Below are positions 24,767-33,871 of a DNA stretch of 64,000 nucleotides, in pieces. How positions within the stretch are numbered: the stretch's first letter is position 1; each line of letters opens with the position of its first letter. Location of the stretch: contig CAVZJM010000016.1 of NCBI GenBank assembly GCA_963775625.1, positions 1-64,000 on the forward strand, in the 5' to 3' direction. This stretch comes from JAIBJN01 sp963775625 (GTDB lineage Bacteria; Actinomycetota; Thermoleophilia; Gaiellales; Gaiellaceae). The position numbers and the translations under genes are program-made. The notes under the pieces are model-generated. The model searched no databases. It was given only the letters and a program-made list of their open reading frames with translations, and was not told where the DNA came from.

Positions 24767-26434
24767 TCAGAACAGGCCGACTGTCTTCCCGCTCTCGTCG
24801 ATGTCGACGTCGAAGGCCGCCGGCTTCACGCCGAGGCCCGGCATCGTCTGCATGTCGCCGAGGAGCGGGACGAGCCAGCCCGAGCCGGTGTAGGCGCGAA
24901 TATCGCGCACCGTGACCGTGAAGCCGGTCGGGGCGTTCAGGAGCGCCGGGTCGTGCGAGAGCGAGAGGTGCGTCTTCGCCATGCAGACCGGCAGCGTGTC
25001 GTAGCCCTGCTCGGTGAACGTCCGCAGCTTCTCCTGCGCCGCGGGGAGGAACGAGACCCCGTCCGCGCCGTAGACGCGCTTGCAGATCGCCTCGATCTTC
25101 TCGGCGATCGGCGCCTCCGCCGGGTAGAGGAAGTCGAAGTCGCTCGGCTGCTCGGCCGCGTCGACGATCGCCTCGGCCAGCGCGGCGGCGCCTTCGCCTC
25201 CGCGCTCGAACGCCTCGTTCAGCTCGGCGGCGTGGGCGCCGTAGTCGAGCGCGAGCTTGCGCACGGCGTCGAGCTCCTCGTCCGGGTCGGTCGGGAAGCG
25301 GTTGACCGCCACGACCGCCTTGAGCCCGAACTCGCGCACGATCCCCAGGTGGCGTCTGAGGTTCTCCGCGCCCCGCTCGATCGCGTCGATGCCGCCGTCG
25401 GGATCGTCACCGTGATGCTTGAGCGCGCGCACGGTCGTGACGAGGCAGATGGCGTTCGGCCGGAGGCCGCCGATCCTGCAGACGATGTCGAGGAACTTCT
25501 CCATGCCCATGTCCGACCCGAAGCCGCTCTCGGTGACGACGTACTCGCCGAGCTTGAGCGCGACGAGGTCGGCGACGAGCGAGTTGTTGCCGTGGGCGAT
25601 GTTGGCGAAGGGCCCGCAGTGGACGAACGCCGCCTGGCCCTCGAGCGTCTGGACGAGGTTCGGCTTGATCGCGTCCTTGAGGAGAACGGTCATCGCGCCG
25701 GCCGCCTGCAACTGCTCGGCGACGACGGGCTCGCCCTCCCACGTGTAGCCGACCGTGATCGCCCCGAGGCGCTTACGCAGGTCGTGCAAGTCGCGTGCCA
25801 CGGCCAGGATGGCCATGACCTCCGAGGCCGCAGTGATGTCGTAGCCCGTCTCGCGCGGATAGCCGTTCGCGCGCCCGCCCAGCCCGAGCACGATCTGCCG
25901 CAGCGCGCGGTCGTTGATGTCGACGCAGCGCCGCCAGCTGACGCTGAGCGGGTCGATGCCGAGCTTGTTGCCGTGCAGCAGATGGGCCTCGAGCATGGCG
26001 GCGAGGAGGTTGTTCGCGGCCCCGATCGCGTGGATGTCGCCCGTGAAGTGGAGGTTCAGGTCCTCCATGGGCACGACCTGCGCGTAGCCCCCGCCGGCCG
26101 CGCCGCCCTTGATCCCGAAGACCGGGCCGAGCGAGGCCTCGCGCAGGCAGAGCGCCACCCTGCGCCCCACGTGGCCGAGCCCCTGCGTCAGCGAGACCGA
26201 CGTCGTCGTCTTCCCCTCGCCGGCCTTGGTCGGCGTGATCGCCGTCACGCAGACGAGCTTCCCGTCGGGACGGTCGGCGAGTCGCTCGACGACGGAGAGG
26301 TCGACCTTGGCCTTGTACTTCCCGTAGAGGTCGTACTCGTCGGGAGAGAGGCCCAGCTCCTCCGCGATCTCCGCGATCGGGCGAAGGGTCGCCTCCTGGG
26401 CGATCTCCAGGCTGCTCGGCATGTGCGTGGCCAT
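24767..26434 (-). CDS. fhs: Formate--tetrahydrofolate ligase
   Basis: Interconverts formate + ATP + THF and 10-formyl-THF; in a methylotrophic setting it can run toward formate and yield ATP. 555 residues, the usual length. The P-loop-like motif ITPTKAGEGKTTTSVSL is at residue 66, with LREASLGPVFGIKGGAAGGG and the C-terminal VRDIRAYTGSGWLVPLLGDM. A 16-base gap separates it from the upstream mgdA/soxB gene, so it is in the same operon. Together with FchA and FolD it completes conversion of methylene-THF to formate, which the formate dehydrogenase at 44.8 kb would oxidise to CO2. Confidence 0.97.
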   Translation of the reverse strand: MATHMPSSLEIAQEATLRPIAEIAEELGLSPDEYDLYGKYKAKVDLSVVERLADRPDGKLVCVTAITPTKAGEGKTTTSVSLTQGLGHVGRRVALCLREASLGPVFGIKGGAAGGGYAQVVPMEDLNLHFTGDIHAIGAANNLLAAMLEAHLLHGNKLGIDPLSVSWRRCVDINDRALRQIVLGLGGRANGYPRETGYDITAASEVMAILAVARDLHDLRKRLGAITVGYTWEGEPVVAEQLQAAGAMTVLLKDAIKPNLVQTLEGQAAFVHCGPFANIAHGNNSLVADLVALKLGEYVVTESGFGSDMGMEKFLDIVCRIGGLRPNAICLVTTVRALKHHGDDPDGGIDAIERGAENLRRHLGIVREFGLKAVVAVNRFPTDPDEELDAVRKLALDYGAHAAELNEAFERGGEGAAALAEAIVDAAEQPSDFDFLYPAEAPIAEKIEAICKRVYGADGVSFLPAAQEKLRTFTEQGYDTLPVCMAKTHLSLSHDPALLNAPTGFTVTVRDIRAYTGSGWLVPLLGDMQTMPGLGVKPAAFDVDIDESGKTVGLF

Positions 26435-26450
26435 CTGGCTGGCTCCTTTG

Positions 26451-27664
26451 CTAGTGCGAGACGGCCGCGGCGGCCAGCTCGGACACGAGGGTGTCGGTGT
26501 GGAAGCGCTCGAGCGCGAAGGGCGCGATCAGCTTGGGCGTCTCGCCGGTGGCGACCAGCTCAGCGAGCGTCGTGCCGACGATCGGCGCCGCCTTGAAGCC
26601 GTAGGTGCCCCAGCCGGTCGAGACGAGGAAGCCGTCGAGCTCCGTCTTGCCGAGGATGGGGCTGTAGTCGGGGGAGAGGTCGCAGAGGCCCGTCCACGAC
26701 CGGAGCACCCGGATGCGCTCGAGCTGGGGGAAGAGCTCGAGGACGTGGCGCGCCGAGTACTCGAGGAACGAGAACGTCCCCTTGCCGCAGTAGGTCGTGT
26801 ACGGCTCGATCTCGGCGCCGATCAGGAACTCGCCGCGGTCGGTCTGCGAGATGTAGACGTGCATCTGGGATGAGACCACGACCACGTCGAGGAACGGCTT
26901 CACCGGCTCCGTCACGAAGGCCTGGAGGATGTGGGTCGTGATCGGCAGCGGCACGCCTGCCAGGTCGGCGACGAGCGTCGACCAGCCGGCCGTCGCGCTC
27001 ACGACCATGTCGGTCTTGACGTGCCCGCGGGTCGTCTCGACCCCGGTGACGCGGCCGTTCGACCGCTCGATCCCCGTCACCTCCGTGTACGGGTGGATCT
27101 CGATCCCCTGCGGTCGGCGCCGCGCGCATACCCCCAGACGACGGCGTCGTGGCGGATGATCCCTCCGGGCGGATGGTAGAGCGCCGCCTGCACGGGCCAG
27201 GTGACGTCCTCCGACAGGTCCATCTCCGGGCAGAGCTTGGCGATCTCGTCCGGGTAGATCACGCGCGAGTCGATGCCGAGCAGCTGGTTCACCTCGGCGC
27301 GCTCGTTCGCGGTGATGATTCCGCGGTCGGAGTGCGCGAGCGTCAGGTGCCCCTGCTGCGAGAAGAGCATGTTGAAGTCGAGGTCGGCGCCGAGGCCCTC
27401 GTAGAGCTTGACGCTCTCCTTGTAGAATTCCGCCCCCTCTGGCGTGCGGTAGTTGGCGCGGATGATGGTCGTGTTGCGCCCGGCCGCGCCCGAGCCGATG
27501 TAGCTCTTCTCCAGGATCGCCACGTCCGTGATGCCGTGGTTCTTGGCCAGGTAGTAGGCGGTCGCGAGCCCGTGAGAGCCGCCGCCGACGATGACGACGT
27601 CGTAGCGCTCCTTCAGCTCGGCGCGCGGCCGCCACATGCGCCTGACGCGGAAGACGTCCTTCAT
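26451..27664 (-). CDS. mgdA: N-methylglutamate dehydrogenase / sarcosine oxidase beta-type subunit (one frameshift)
   Basis: Catalytic FAD/FMN subunit related to SoxB, about 405 residues. The N-terminal frame has the Rossmann motif DVVIVGGGSHGLATAYYLAK and EKSYIGSGAAGRNTTIIRAN, whose His/Arg/Asn pattern is typical of the beta subunit. A single missing base near 27117 (GCCGACCGCAGG where GCCGACCGCCAGG is expected) moves the rest into another frame, which continues perfectly with GIEIHPYTEVTGIERSNG through WTGLCDLSPDYSPILG to the end. An indel error is likely. The ATG overlaps the stop of the gamma-subunit gene. With neighbours MgsABC and GmaS, N-methylglutamate is a better substrate guess than sarcosine. 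Confidence 0.88.
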
Positions 27665-28155
27665 GGCGCCAGGCCCTCGGCGGCGTCGATCAGAACCTCG
27701 GCGACGTAGTCCGCGTACTCCTGCGGGAAGTACAGGCGGAACGTCTCGTTGTCGGGCCGGATGAGAATCGTCCTGACATGTGCCAGGGAACCGACGGCGG
27801 GGAGCAGCTCGAGGTCGAGATCGGTGAGCCGCCTGAGCACCGTCTCGTCCCGAATGGCGATCCCTGCCCAGCCGGCGGAGACGTCGACCACAAGGCGGCG
27901 CTCGCCGGCGAGCCGTGCTCGGAGGCCGGCCGTCTCCTCGAAGGGGCAGAGGACAATCGCGCGCTCCGGAGTCAGCCGCACGAGCTCTCCATCGCCGGCG
28001 TCGAGCCCGTCCAGATCGCCCCGGACGTCGAGCACGCCGGTGCGCGAGAGGTCCTCGATTCCCGCGGGGGCCTGAGCCAGCGCCCGCTCGAGCGGCGAGC
28101 GCCAAACCGCCTCCGCCGAGGCGAGGTCGGGGCTGAGGAAGTCGAGGTGGCTCAC
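27661..28155 (-). CDS. mgdD: N-methylglutamate dehydrogenase / sarcosine oxidase gamma-type subunit
   Basis: A 164-residue small subunit of the heterotetrameric flavoenzyme, with the SoxG-type C-terminus (IRPDNETFRLYFPQEYADYV) that follows a GcvT-like fold. SoxG is poorly conserved, so operon position is important. It starts with GTG inside the stop of the alpha-subunit gene (GTGA) and ends over the start of the beta-subunit gene. The gene order delta-alpha-gamma-beta differs from the common beta-delta-alpha-gamma order. Confidence 0.85.
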   Translation of the reverse strand: MSHLDFLSPDLASAEAVWRSPLERALAQAPAGIEDLSRTGVLDVRGDLDGLDAGDGELVRLTPERAIVLCPFEETAGLRARLAGERRLVVDVSAGWAGIAIRDETVLRRLTDLDLELLPAVGSLAHVRTILIRPDNETFRLYFPQEYADYVAEVLIDAAEGLAP

Positions 28156-30749
28156 GACCGCAGCTTCTCCCCGTCGGGGTCGAAGAATGGCCTCAGGCGC
28201 ACGCGCGCCTTCTCGAAGGAGCCGTTCACCTTGATCGTCAGCTCGCTGTCCTCCTCGGCGAGGTCGGGCGGCACCCAGGCCATGCCGATCGCGCGGCCGA
28301 GGTGGTCGCTGAAGCGCGCGCTCGTAACGCGTCCCCCGGGGCGGCCGTCGATCACGATCTGACCTCCCTCGAGCGGGACGACGCCCTTCTCCATCTCGAA
28401 GCCGACCAGCTGCTCGCGGAAGCCGCGCTCGAGCACGTGCTCGAGCGTCCACTTGCCGACGAAGTCGTCCTTGTCGAGCTTGGCGATCCAGGGCATCGAC
28501 GCCTCGAGGACGTTGGACTCGGAGTCGGTGTCCTGCCCGATCAGGATGTGCATCTTCTCCAGGCGCAGGATCCGCTGCGGCTCCAGGCCGAACGGCCGAA
28601 CGCCGAGATCGGCGCCGTGCTCGAGGATGGCGTCCCAGAGGTGCTCGCCGTACGGGCTCGGGAGGTGGATCTCGTAGCCGACCTCGCCTACGAAGCCGAT
28701 GCGGAGGAGGAGCGCGGGGACGCCGGCCACGCGGGCATGCTTGGCGTCCAGGTAGGTGAAGCCCTCGTTCGAGACGTCGAGGTCGGTGAGGCGGGTCATC
28801 AGCTCGCGGGCGTTCGGCCCGGCCACGTTCACGGCCGCGAGCGCGCCCGTGACGTCGACGATCTCGACGTCCAGGCGCCAGATCGCGTTCCACCACTCGA
28901 ACCACTCGACGACGGCGCCGGCGCCGGTCGAGGTCGTGGTCACGTAGAAGTCCTCTTCGGAGAGGCGGGCGATCGTGCCGTCGTCCATGATCCGGCCGGC
29001 GTCGGAGTTGAGGACGCCGTAGCGGATGCGACCCGGCTTCATGTCTCCGAAGCGGTTCGGGTAGAGGCGCTCGAGGAACTCGGCGGCGTCGGGCCCGGTC
29101 ACGAGCAGCTTGCCGAGCGTGGAGACGTCGATCACGCCGAGTGTGTCGTGGACGTTCTTCGCCTCGCCGGCGGGGTCGCCGTAGGAGTGGGGGCGGCGCC
29201 ATGTGCCCGTCCACATCATCTTCGCCCCGAGCTCCTTGTGGCGGTGGTGGATCGACGTGCGCTGCCCCGGCTCGTGCGGCCGGCCGGCGAGGAGGCCGAG
29301 CTCGACCGGCTGCCACGGCGGTCGCGCGGTCGTCGTGCCGATCGTCGCCTCGTCGGTCTCGTTCTCGCGCGCGTAGAGGCGGATGGAGGGGACGTGGCAG
29401 AGCTTGCCCTGGCACGGGCCCATCGTCACGGTGGTGTAGCGCTTCGCCAGCTCGATCGAGTCGAAGCCCTCGCCGATGGCGCGCTTCACGTCCTTGTCGG
29501 TCACGTCCTCGCAGATGCAGACGAAGCACTTGCCCTTCTTCGCGGCGCCGTTGAACGTCGCCGGGGGAACCGCGACGTCGCCCACGTCGCCCGCGGCCGC
29601 GCCGACGACCTCGACTCCGTCGGGGAGGTCGGCCGGGACGAAGATGCCACGCTCGCGGTCGAACTCGACCTTCGCCCCGGCGTGGGCGAGGAGCGCGTAG
29701 GCGGGCTGGCGCCCTCCCGACATGACCAGCAGGTCGCAGTCGACCTGGCGACCGTCGAGCTCGACGCCGGCGAGGCGCCCGGCGCGGCCCTTGGCCGCGA
29801 TCTGGCGGACGCGCTGCTCCCGCAGGTCGACGACGTCGGCGATCTGGGTGCCCGCCTGCTCCAGGAGGGGGACGCTGTCGAGGGCCCCCTCGTCGGCGGC
29901 GATCACGACGGCGCGCTCGCCGGGCTTGAGCGACCAGCGTCCGACGAGCCGGCGGACCGCCTCCGGGAGCACCACCCCGACGAGGTCGTTCCCGGGAAAG
30001 ATCAGGGGCTGCTCGACCGCGCCGGCGGCGACCACGATGTGGCTCGCGCGGAAGCGCAGGAGCAGGGAGCCCGCGTCCACCGGGACGAGGCCGCCCTCGA
30101 AGACGCCGAGCGCGGTCCCGGTGACGACCGTGAACCCCTCGCCGGCATCGGCTCGCGCCGGGTCGGTCTCGACGACGACGACCTGGCGTCCTGCAGCCGC
30201 GTGCCGTCGCGCTGCCTCGCGACCCGCGGAGCCGGCGCCGATCACGAGCACCTCCGCGTGGCGGTGCTCGACGTCGTAGCGCTCCTCGCGGCCGCGGTGC
30301 TTGTCCACCTTTCCGAGCCCGGCGACGCTGCGCAGGAACTTCTCGTAGAGAGGCCAGGCCCGGCGCGGGCGGATCATCGTCCGGTAGTAGAAGCCGACAG
30401 GGGTGAAAGGCCCACCGATCTTGTCGGTGACCGCGAGCAGGTCGTGGTCGAGCGAGCCGCGGACGTTCTGCGCCTCGACCCGCATGCCCTCGGCGATCGG
30501 CGTCACGCACGCGCGCACATTCGGCGTGCCGTCGACCGTGAGCATGCAGTTCGGGCAGGTGCCCTGGCAGCAGAGCAGCCCGCGTGGGCGGTGGTACTTG
30601 AAGCTGCGCGAGAAGACTCGCTGGCCCTCGCCGAAGAGCGCCGAGGCGATCGTGTCGCCTCCGAGCCCGCGCACGTCGGCGCCGTCGAAGGTGAAGCCGA
30701 CCTTGCGCTCGCGGTCGAGTCGCTCACCCGGCTGCGGCGGGAGCCTCAT
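28152..30749 (-). CDS. mgdC: N-methylglutamate dehydrogenase / sarcosine oxidase alpha-type subunit
   Basis: An 865-residue large subunit. Residues 1-95 are a ferredoxin-like domain (LFGEGQRVFSRSFKYHRPRG, CQGTCPNCMLTVDG), residues 165-480 an NAD/FAD-type Rossmann domain (VLVIGAGSAGREAARRHAAA, ASHIVVAAGAVEQPLIFPGN), followed by a CICEDVT...GPCQGKLC cysteine cluster, and residues 560-860 a GcvT-like tetrahydrofolate-binding domain (VTGPDAAEFLERLYPN, RIGFVGEVGYEIHLPSPYGE). The last domain passes the methylene group to THF. It overlaps the delta-subunit gene by four bases. Its co-location with GmaS and MgsABC supports the N-methylglutamate function. Confidence 0.92.
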   Translation of the reverse strand: MRLPPQPGERLDRERKVGFTFDGADVRGLGGDTIASALFGEGQRVFSRSFKYHRPRGLLCCQGTCPNCMLTVDGTPNVRACVTPIAEGMRVEAQNVRGSLDHDLLAVTDKIGGPFTPVGFYYRTMIRPRRAWPLYEKFLRSVAGLGKVDKHRGREERYDVEHRHAEVLVIGAGSAGREAARRHAAAGRQVVVVETDPARADAGEGFTVVTGTALGVFEGGLVPVDAGSLLLRFRASHIVVAAGAVEQPLIFPGNDLVGVVLPEAVRRLVGRWSLKPGERAVVIAADEGALDSVPLLEQAGTQIADVVDLREQRVRQIAAKGRAGRLAGVELDGRQVDCDLLVMSGGRQPAYALLAHAGAKVEFDRERGIFVPADLPDGVEVVGAAAGDVGDVAVPPATFNGAAKKGKCFVCICEDVTDKDVKRAIGEGFDSIELAKRYTTVTMGPCQGKLCHVPSIRLYARENETDEATIGTTTARPPWQPVELGLLAGRPHEPGQRTSIHHRHKELGAKMMWTGTWRRPHSYGDPAGEAKNVHDTLGVIDVSTLGKLLVTGPDAAEFLERLYPNRFGDMKPGRIRYGVLNSDAGRIMDDGTIARLSEEDFYVTTTSTGAGAVVEWFEWWNAIWRLDVEIVDVTGALAAVNVAGPNARELMTRLTDLDVSNEGFTYLDAKHARVAGVPALLLRIGFVGEVGYEIHLPSPYGEHLWDAILEHGADLGVRPFGLEPQRILRLEKMHILIGQDTDSESNVLEASMPWIAKLDKDDFVGKWTLEHVLERGFREQLVGFEMEKGVVPLEGGQIVIDGRPGGRVTSARFSDHLGRAIGMAWVPPDLAEEDSELTIKVNGSFEKARVRLRPFFDPDGEKLRS

Positions 30750-31003
30750 CGTTCGGCCGGAACCTCGACGGAGAGAACCTCGTTCGTGCGCGTGTCGCGC
30801 TCGGCGGTGAACCACGCCTCGCATCCCTGGCGATGGCACCACCACTCGCGTTGGACACCCGCGGCGTTCCGCTTGAAGTAGAGGTAGTCGGTCAGCTCGC
30901 GCAGCGTCGGCGAGCTCTTCGGGCGGATCGTGACTTCCCCGGTGCAGCTGAACTCGTCCACCGGGCGGGGCCCGCAGTTGGGGCAGGGGAGGAGGAACGA
31001 CAT
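30746..31003 (-). CDS. mgdB: N-methylglutamate dehydrogenase / sarcosine oxidase delta-type subunit
   Basis: An 85-residue zinc-binding subunit. The Cys/His pattern of SoxD is complete: LPCPNCGPRPVDEFSCTGE at the N-terminus and WWCHRQGCEAWFTAERDT near the end. It is the first structural gene of the tetramer here; its ATG shares a base with the stop of the GntR regulator gene (TGATG). SoxD binds the alpha subunit and stabilises the complex. Confidence 0.93.
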   Translation of the reverse strand: MSFLLPCPNCGPRPVDEFSCTGEVTIRPKSSPTLRELTDYLYFKRNAAGVQREWWCHRQGCEAWFTAERDTRTNEVLSVEVPAER

Positions 31004-31686
31004 CAGGCGGTCTTGGCCTCGGCATTGTCGAGCATGCGCTGGAGCTCCGCCAGCACCCATTGCAGCGCGTCCCGAGTCGCCGCCTCCGCCGCCTCGCCGT
31101 CGCGGGCCCGGCAGGCTTCGAGCAGGGTGTCCGGCCCGCGCCGGAGGTCGGCGAAGGCCTCCGGGTCGCGGCAGAGGGTGAGCACGTAGCGCTCGACGCG
31201 CACGCGCTGATCCTGCAGCGTCCGCTCGAGTCTGGGCCGGTCGGCGCAGCGGTAACAGGCGTCGCGCAGCGACCAGAACGACGCGAGGTAGGCGTCGAGA
31301 TCGCCGGCTCGGAAGGCGCGCTCCATCTCGTCGCGGGCCGCGGTCATCTCGGCGAGGGCGTTCTCGGTGATCGCCTCCGCGCCGCGGCGGGCGAGGAAGG
31401 TCTCGAGCCCGAGTCTGAGCGCCTGGATCTCCTCGAGCTCCTCGACGGAGAGCGGAGCGACGCGCGAGCCGCGTCGCGGGAGGCTGACGACGAGCCCCTC
31501 GCTCTCCAGCCGGCGGAGGGCGTGGCGAACGGGTGTCAGGCTGACGCCGAAGCGGCCGGCGAGCACCTCGAGTCGGAGTCGGTCGCCGGGCGCGAGCTCG
31601 AGCCGCCCGATCTCGGAGCGAAGCGCGCGGTAGACCCCGTCCTCGACGGACGAGATCTCGAGAGGGGTGAGCGGTGGGTCAGGCAT
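31003..31686 (-). CDS. GntR-family regulator (FCD type)
   Basis: A 227-residue transcription factor. Residues about 12-75 are the GntR winged helix (VYRALRSEIGRLELAPGDRL, VSLTPVRHALRRLESEGLVV), and the rest is a helical FCD-like effector domain (LEEIQALRLGLETFLARRGA). The ATG at 31686 is preceded by AAAGGTCAA. The gene is the first of the transcript that continues through mgdBCDA, fhs, fchA and folD, so it probably controls its own operon and perhaps the mgs genes upstream. The palindrome TTTGATCAAA lies just before the start. Confidence 0.9.
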   Translation of the reverse strand: MPDPPLTPLEISSVEDGVYRALRSEIGRLELAPGDRLRLEVLAGRFGVSLTPVRHALRRLESEGLVVSLPRRGSRVAPLSVEELEEIQALRLGLETFLARRGAEAITENALAEMTAARDEMERAFRAGDLDAYLASFWSLRDACYRCADRPRLERTLQDQRVRVERYVLTLCRDPEAFADLRRGPDTLLEACRARDGEAAEAATRDALQWVLAELQRMLDNAEAKTA

Positions 31687-31692
31687 TTGACC

Positions 31693-31702
31693 TTTGATCA
31701 AA
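31693..31702. promoter_or_regulatory. Candidate GntR operator
   Basis: The perfect 10-bp palindrome TTTGATCAAA, six bases upstream of the GntR start codon, in an otherwise GC-rich region. Placement fits autoregulation; FCD-type regulators bind short AT-rich dyads of this kind. I saw no other copy in the window. Confidence 0.45.
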
Positions 31703-31780
31703 CATTCTCCCAGCCGCCACCTCATGCGTCAACCACGAGCGTCCCCAGCAGCTTGTGGAGTCTCCCGTGTCTCCGTCAGC

Positions 31781-31807
31781 CACGTCCGGGGACAGGCCCG
31801 GGACGTG
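31781..31807. repeat. Imperfect hairpin, copy A of a pair
   Basis: CACGTCCGGGGACAGG followed by CCCGGGACGTG; the arms pair with one bulge. It is related to the perfect hairpin at 31908-31928 and lies in the same 270-bp gap between the GST-like gene and the GntR gene. A family of such hairpins around a GGACAGG core recurs in some GC-rich bacterial genomes. Confidence 0.6.
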
Positions 31808-31907
31808 TCTCCTCTGGCCATGCGCCGGCCGGGAAGCGTCAGGCCGCGCGGCACTCGAGGCCGGGTGAGCGGGAACCATCTGTCCCGGACACGGCGGTAG
31901 CGGGCGG

Positions 31908-31928
31908 GTCCGGGGACAGGCCCCGGAC
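31908..31928. terminator. Perfect 8-bp hairpin, copy B
   Basis: GTCCGGGG, loop ACAGG, CCCCGGAC, 27 bases after the stop of the GST-like gene (minus strand). It probably ends the gmaS-mgsABC-GST transcript before the GntR-led operon begins. It is related to copy A at 31781-31807. Confidence 0.6.
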
Positions 31929-31955
31929 GTGGCCTGAGCGGACGCGGCGGTGGAT

Positions 31956-32549
31956 TCAGGCGTCGATCGGGACGTGGCCGGGCTGGGCTGCGACTCGGCC
32001 GAGCCAGCCCCGGATCGCCGGGTGGCCGCCCAGATCGAAGCCGCCCTCGTGGGCGACGTGCGTGTAGGCGTAGAGCGCGATGTCGGCGATCGAGTAGCGC
32101 TCGCCGACGAGGAACTCGTGGCCGGTGAGGTGGCTCTCCATCGCGTCGAAGGCGAGGTAGCCGACGCGCTGCCGCTCCGCCAGCGTCTCCGCGTCCACCC
32201 CGATGCCCTTCGTGAGCCAGAACCGCGCGACCGCGACGTACGGCTCGTGCGAGTACTGCTCGAAGAACATCCACTGCAGGACCTTCGCCCGCTCATACGG
32301 GTCGGAGGGCACGTACTCGGTGCCGTCGCCGAGGTACCAGAGGATCGCGCCGGACTCCCCCAGCGGCCGCTCGTCGTCGAGCACGAGCGTCGGGACGCGC
32401 AGCCCCGGATTCAACCCGCCGAGCACCTCCTGCCGGTTCGAGCGGTCGACCACGTCCATGGGATAGCGCTCATAGGAGAGCCCGAGATGGGCGAGCAGGA
32501 GGCGCACCTTGTAGCAGTTGCCCGAGATGTCCGAGTCGTAGAGCAGCAC
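31956..32549 (-). CDS. Glutathione S-transferase-like protein
   Basis: A 197-residue two-domain GST fold. The N-terminal thioredoxin-like part has SGNCYKVRLLLAHLGLSYER and VPTLVLDDERPLGESGAILW (cis-Pro and the ES glutathione-binding pair). The C-terminal helical part has EFLVGERYSIADIALYAYTH. The start is GTG at 32549, with AAGGAGG ten bases upstream inside the end of mgsC. Actinobacteria generally lack glutathione, so another thiol or a structural role is possible. Its place between mgsC and the regulator suggests a link to aldehyde or amine handling, which is inference. Confidence 0.88.
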   Translation of the reverse strand: MLLYDSDISGNCYKVRLLLAHLGLSYERYPMDVVDRSNRQEVLGGLNPGLRVPTLVLDDERPLGESGAILWYLGDGTEYVPSDPYERAKVLQWMFFEQYSHEPYVAVARFWLTKGIGVDAETLAERQRVGYLAFDAMESHLTGHEFLVGERYSIADIALYAYTHVAHEGGFDLGGHPAIRGWLGRVAAQPGHVPIDA

Positions 32550-32554
32550 CGAGA

Positions 32555-33871
32555 CTAGGCCTCCTTCAGACCGGGGATCCACTCGGTGCCCGCCAGGGGA
32601 ACGCGAGCCATCGCGGCCGCTTCCACCGTCAGCGCGACGAGGTCTTCCGGCTCGAGGTTGTGGACGTGGGACTTCCCGCACGCGCGGGCGAGCGTCTGCG
32701 TCTCGAGGGTCAGCACCCGCAGGTAGTTGGCGATCTTGCGGCCGCCGAGCTCGGGGTCGAAGCGGGCTGCGAGCTCGTCTTCCTGCGTCGAGATCCCCGC
32801 GGGGTCGCGGCCGGCCTGCCAGTCGTCGTAGTAGCCCGACGCGCTCCCGATCTCTCGGTACGCGGCGTCGTGCTCCGGCGCGTTGTCGCCCATCGCCACG
32901 AGGGCCGCCGTCCCGATCGAGACCGCGTCGGCGCCCAGGGCGAGGGCCTTCGCCACGTCGGCGCCGGTGCGGATGCCGCCGGAGACGATCAGCTGCACCT
33001 GCCGGTGCATCCCCAGCTCGGTGAGCGCGTCGACGGCCAGGCGCACGGCGGGCAGCGTCGGGATGCCGACGTGCTCAATGAAGACGTCCTGCGTCGCGGC
33101 CGTTCCGCCCTGCATCCCGTCCACCACGATCACGTCGGCGCCGGCCTTCACCGCGAGCTGCACGTCGTAATACGTCCGCGTGGCTCCGACCTTGACGAAG
33201 ATCGGCTTCTCCCAGTCGGTGATCTCCCGGAGCTCGCCGATCTTGATCTCGAGGTCGTCCGGGCCCGTCCAGTCGGGGTGGCGCGACGCGCTCCGCTGGT
33301 CGATCCCCTTCGGAAGGTCGCGCATCTCCGCCACGCGGTCGGAGATCTTGTGGCCGAGAAGCATCCCCCCGCCGCCCGGCTTCGCTCCCTGGCCGACGAC
33401 GACCTCGATCGCGTCCGCCCGCCGCAGGTCGTCGGGGTTCATGCCGTAGCGCGAGGGAAGGAGCTGGTAGACGAGGATCCTCGAGTGCTCCCGCTCCTCC
33501 GCGGTCATGCCGCCGTCACCTGTCGTCGTCGACGTCCCCACCTCGGTCGCTCCGCGCCCGAGCGCCTCCTTGGCCGGCGCCGAGAGCGCGCCGAAGCTCA
33601 TGCCGGCGATCGTCACGGGGATCTTCAGCTCGAGCGGCGTCCGCGCGAAGCGCGTCCCGAGCGTCACGTCCGTGTCGCAGCGCTCGCGGTAGCCCTCGAG
33701 CGGGTAGCGCGAGACGCTCGCGCCGAGGAGGAGCAGGTCGTCGAAGTGGGGCACGCGCCGTTTCGCCCCGAAGCCGCGGATGTCGTAGATGCCCTCCCTC
33801 GCCGCGCGCTGGATCTCGGCGATCACCGGCTTGTCGAAGAGGTACGACTCCCGGAGGTTCCACGGACGCAC
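32555..33871 (-). CDS. mgsC: N-methylglutamate synthase subunit C (FMN glutamate synthase-like, GlxD)
   Basis: A 438-residue FMN- and Fe-S-type barrel homologous to the central domain of glutamate synthase. Landmarks: IPVTIAGMSFGALSAPAKEA, STTTGDGGMTAEERE, VGQGAKPGGGGMLLGHKISD (GltS flavin region), KAGADVIVVDGMQGGTAATQ and VSGGIRTGADVAKALALGAD. GTG at 33871 shares its G with the TAG stop of mgsB. In the N-methylglutamate pathway the MgsABC complex forms N-methylglutamate from gamma-glutamylmethylamide and a 2-oxo acid or glutamate. Confidence 0.92.
   Translation of the reverse strand: MRPWNLRESYLFDKPVIAEIQRAAREGIYDIRGFGAKRRVPHFDDLLLLGASVSRYPLEGYRERCDTDVTLGTRFARTPLELKIPVTIAGMSFGALSAPAKEALGRGATEVGTSTTTGDGGMTAEEREHSRILVYQLLPSRYGMNPDDLRRADAIEVVVGQGAKPGGGGMLLGHKISDRVAEMRDLPKGIDQRSASRHPDWTGPDDLEIKIGELREITDWEKPIFVKVGATRTYYDVQLAVKAGADVIVVDGMQGGTAATQDVFIEHVGIPTLPAVRLAVDALTELGMHRQVQLIVSGGIRTGADVAKALALGADAVSIGTAALVAMGDNAPEHDAAYREIGSASGYYDDWQAGRDPAGISTQEDELAARFDPELGGRKIANYLRVLTLETQTLARACGKSHVHNLEPEDLVALTVEAAAMARVPLAGTEWIPGLKEA

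Noticed and set aside
26451..31003. Plain heterotetrameric sarcosine oxidase
   Set aside because: Not excluded biochemically, but the direct linkage to GmaS-like and MgsABC-like genes makes N-methylglutamate dehydrogenase the better call.
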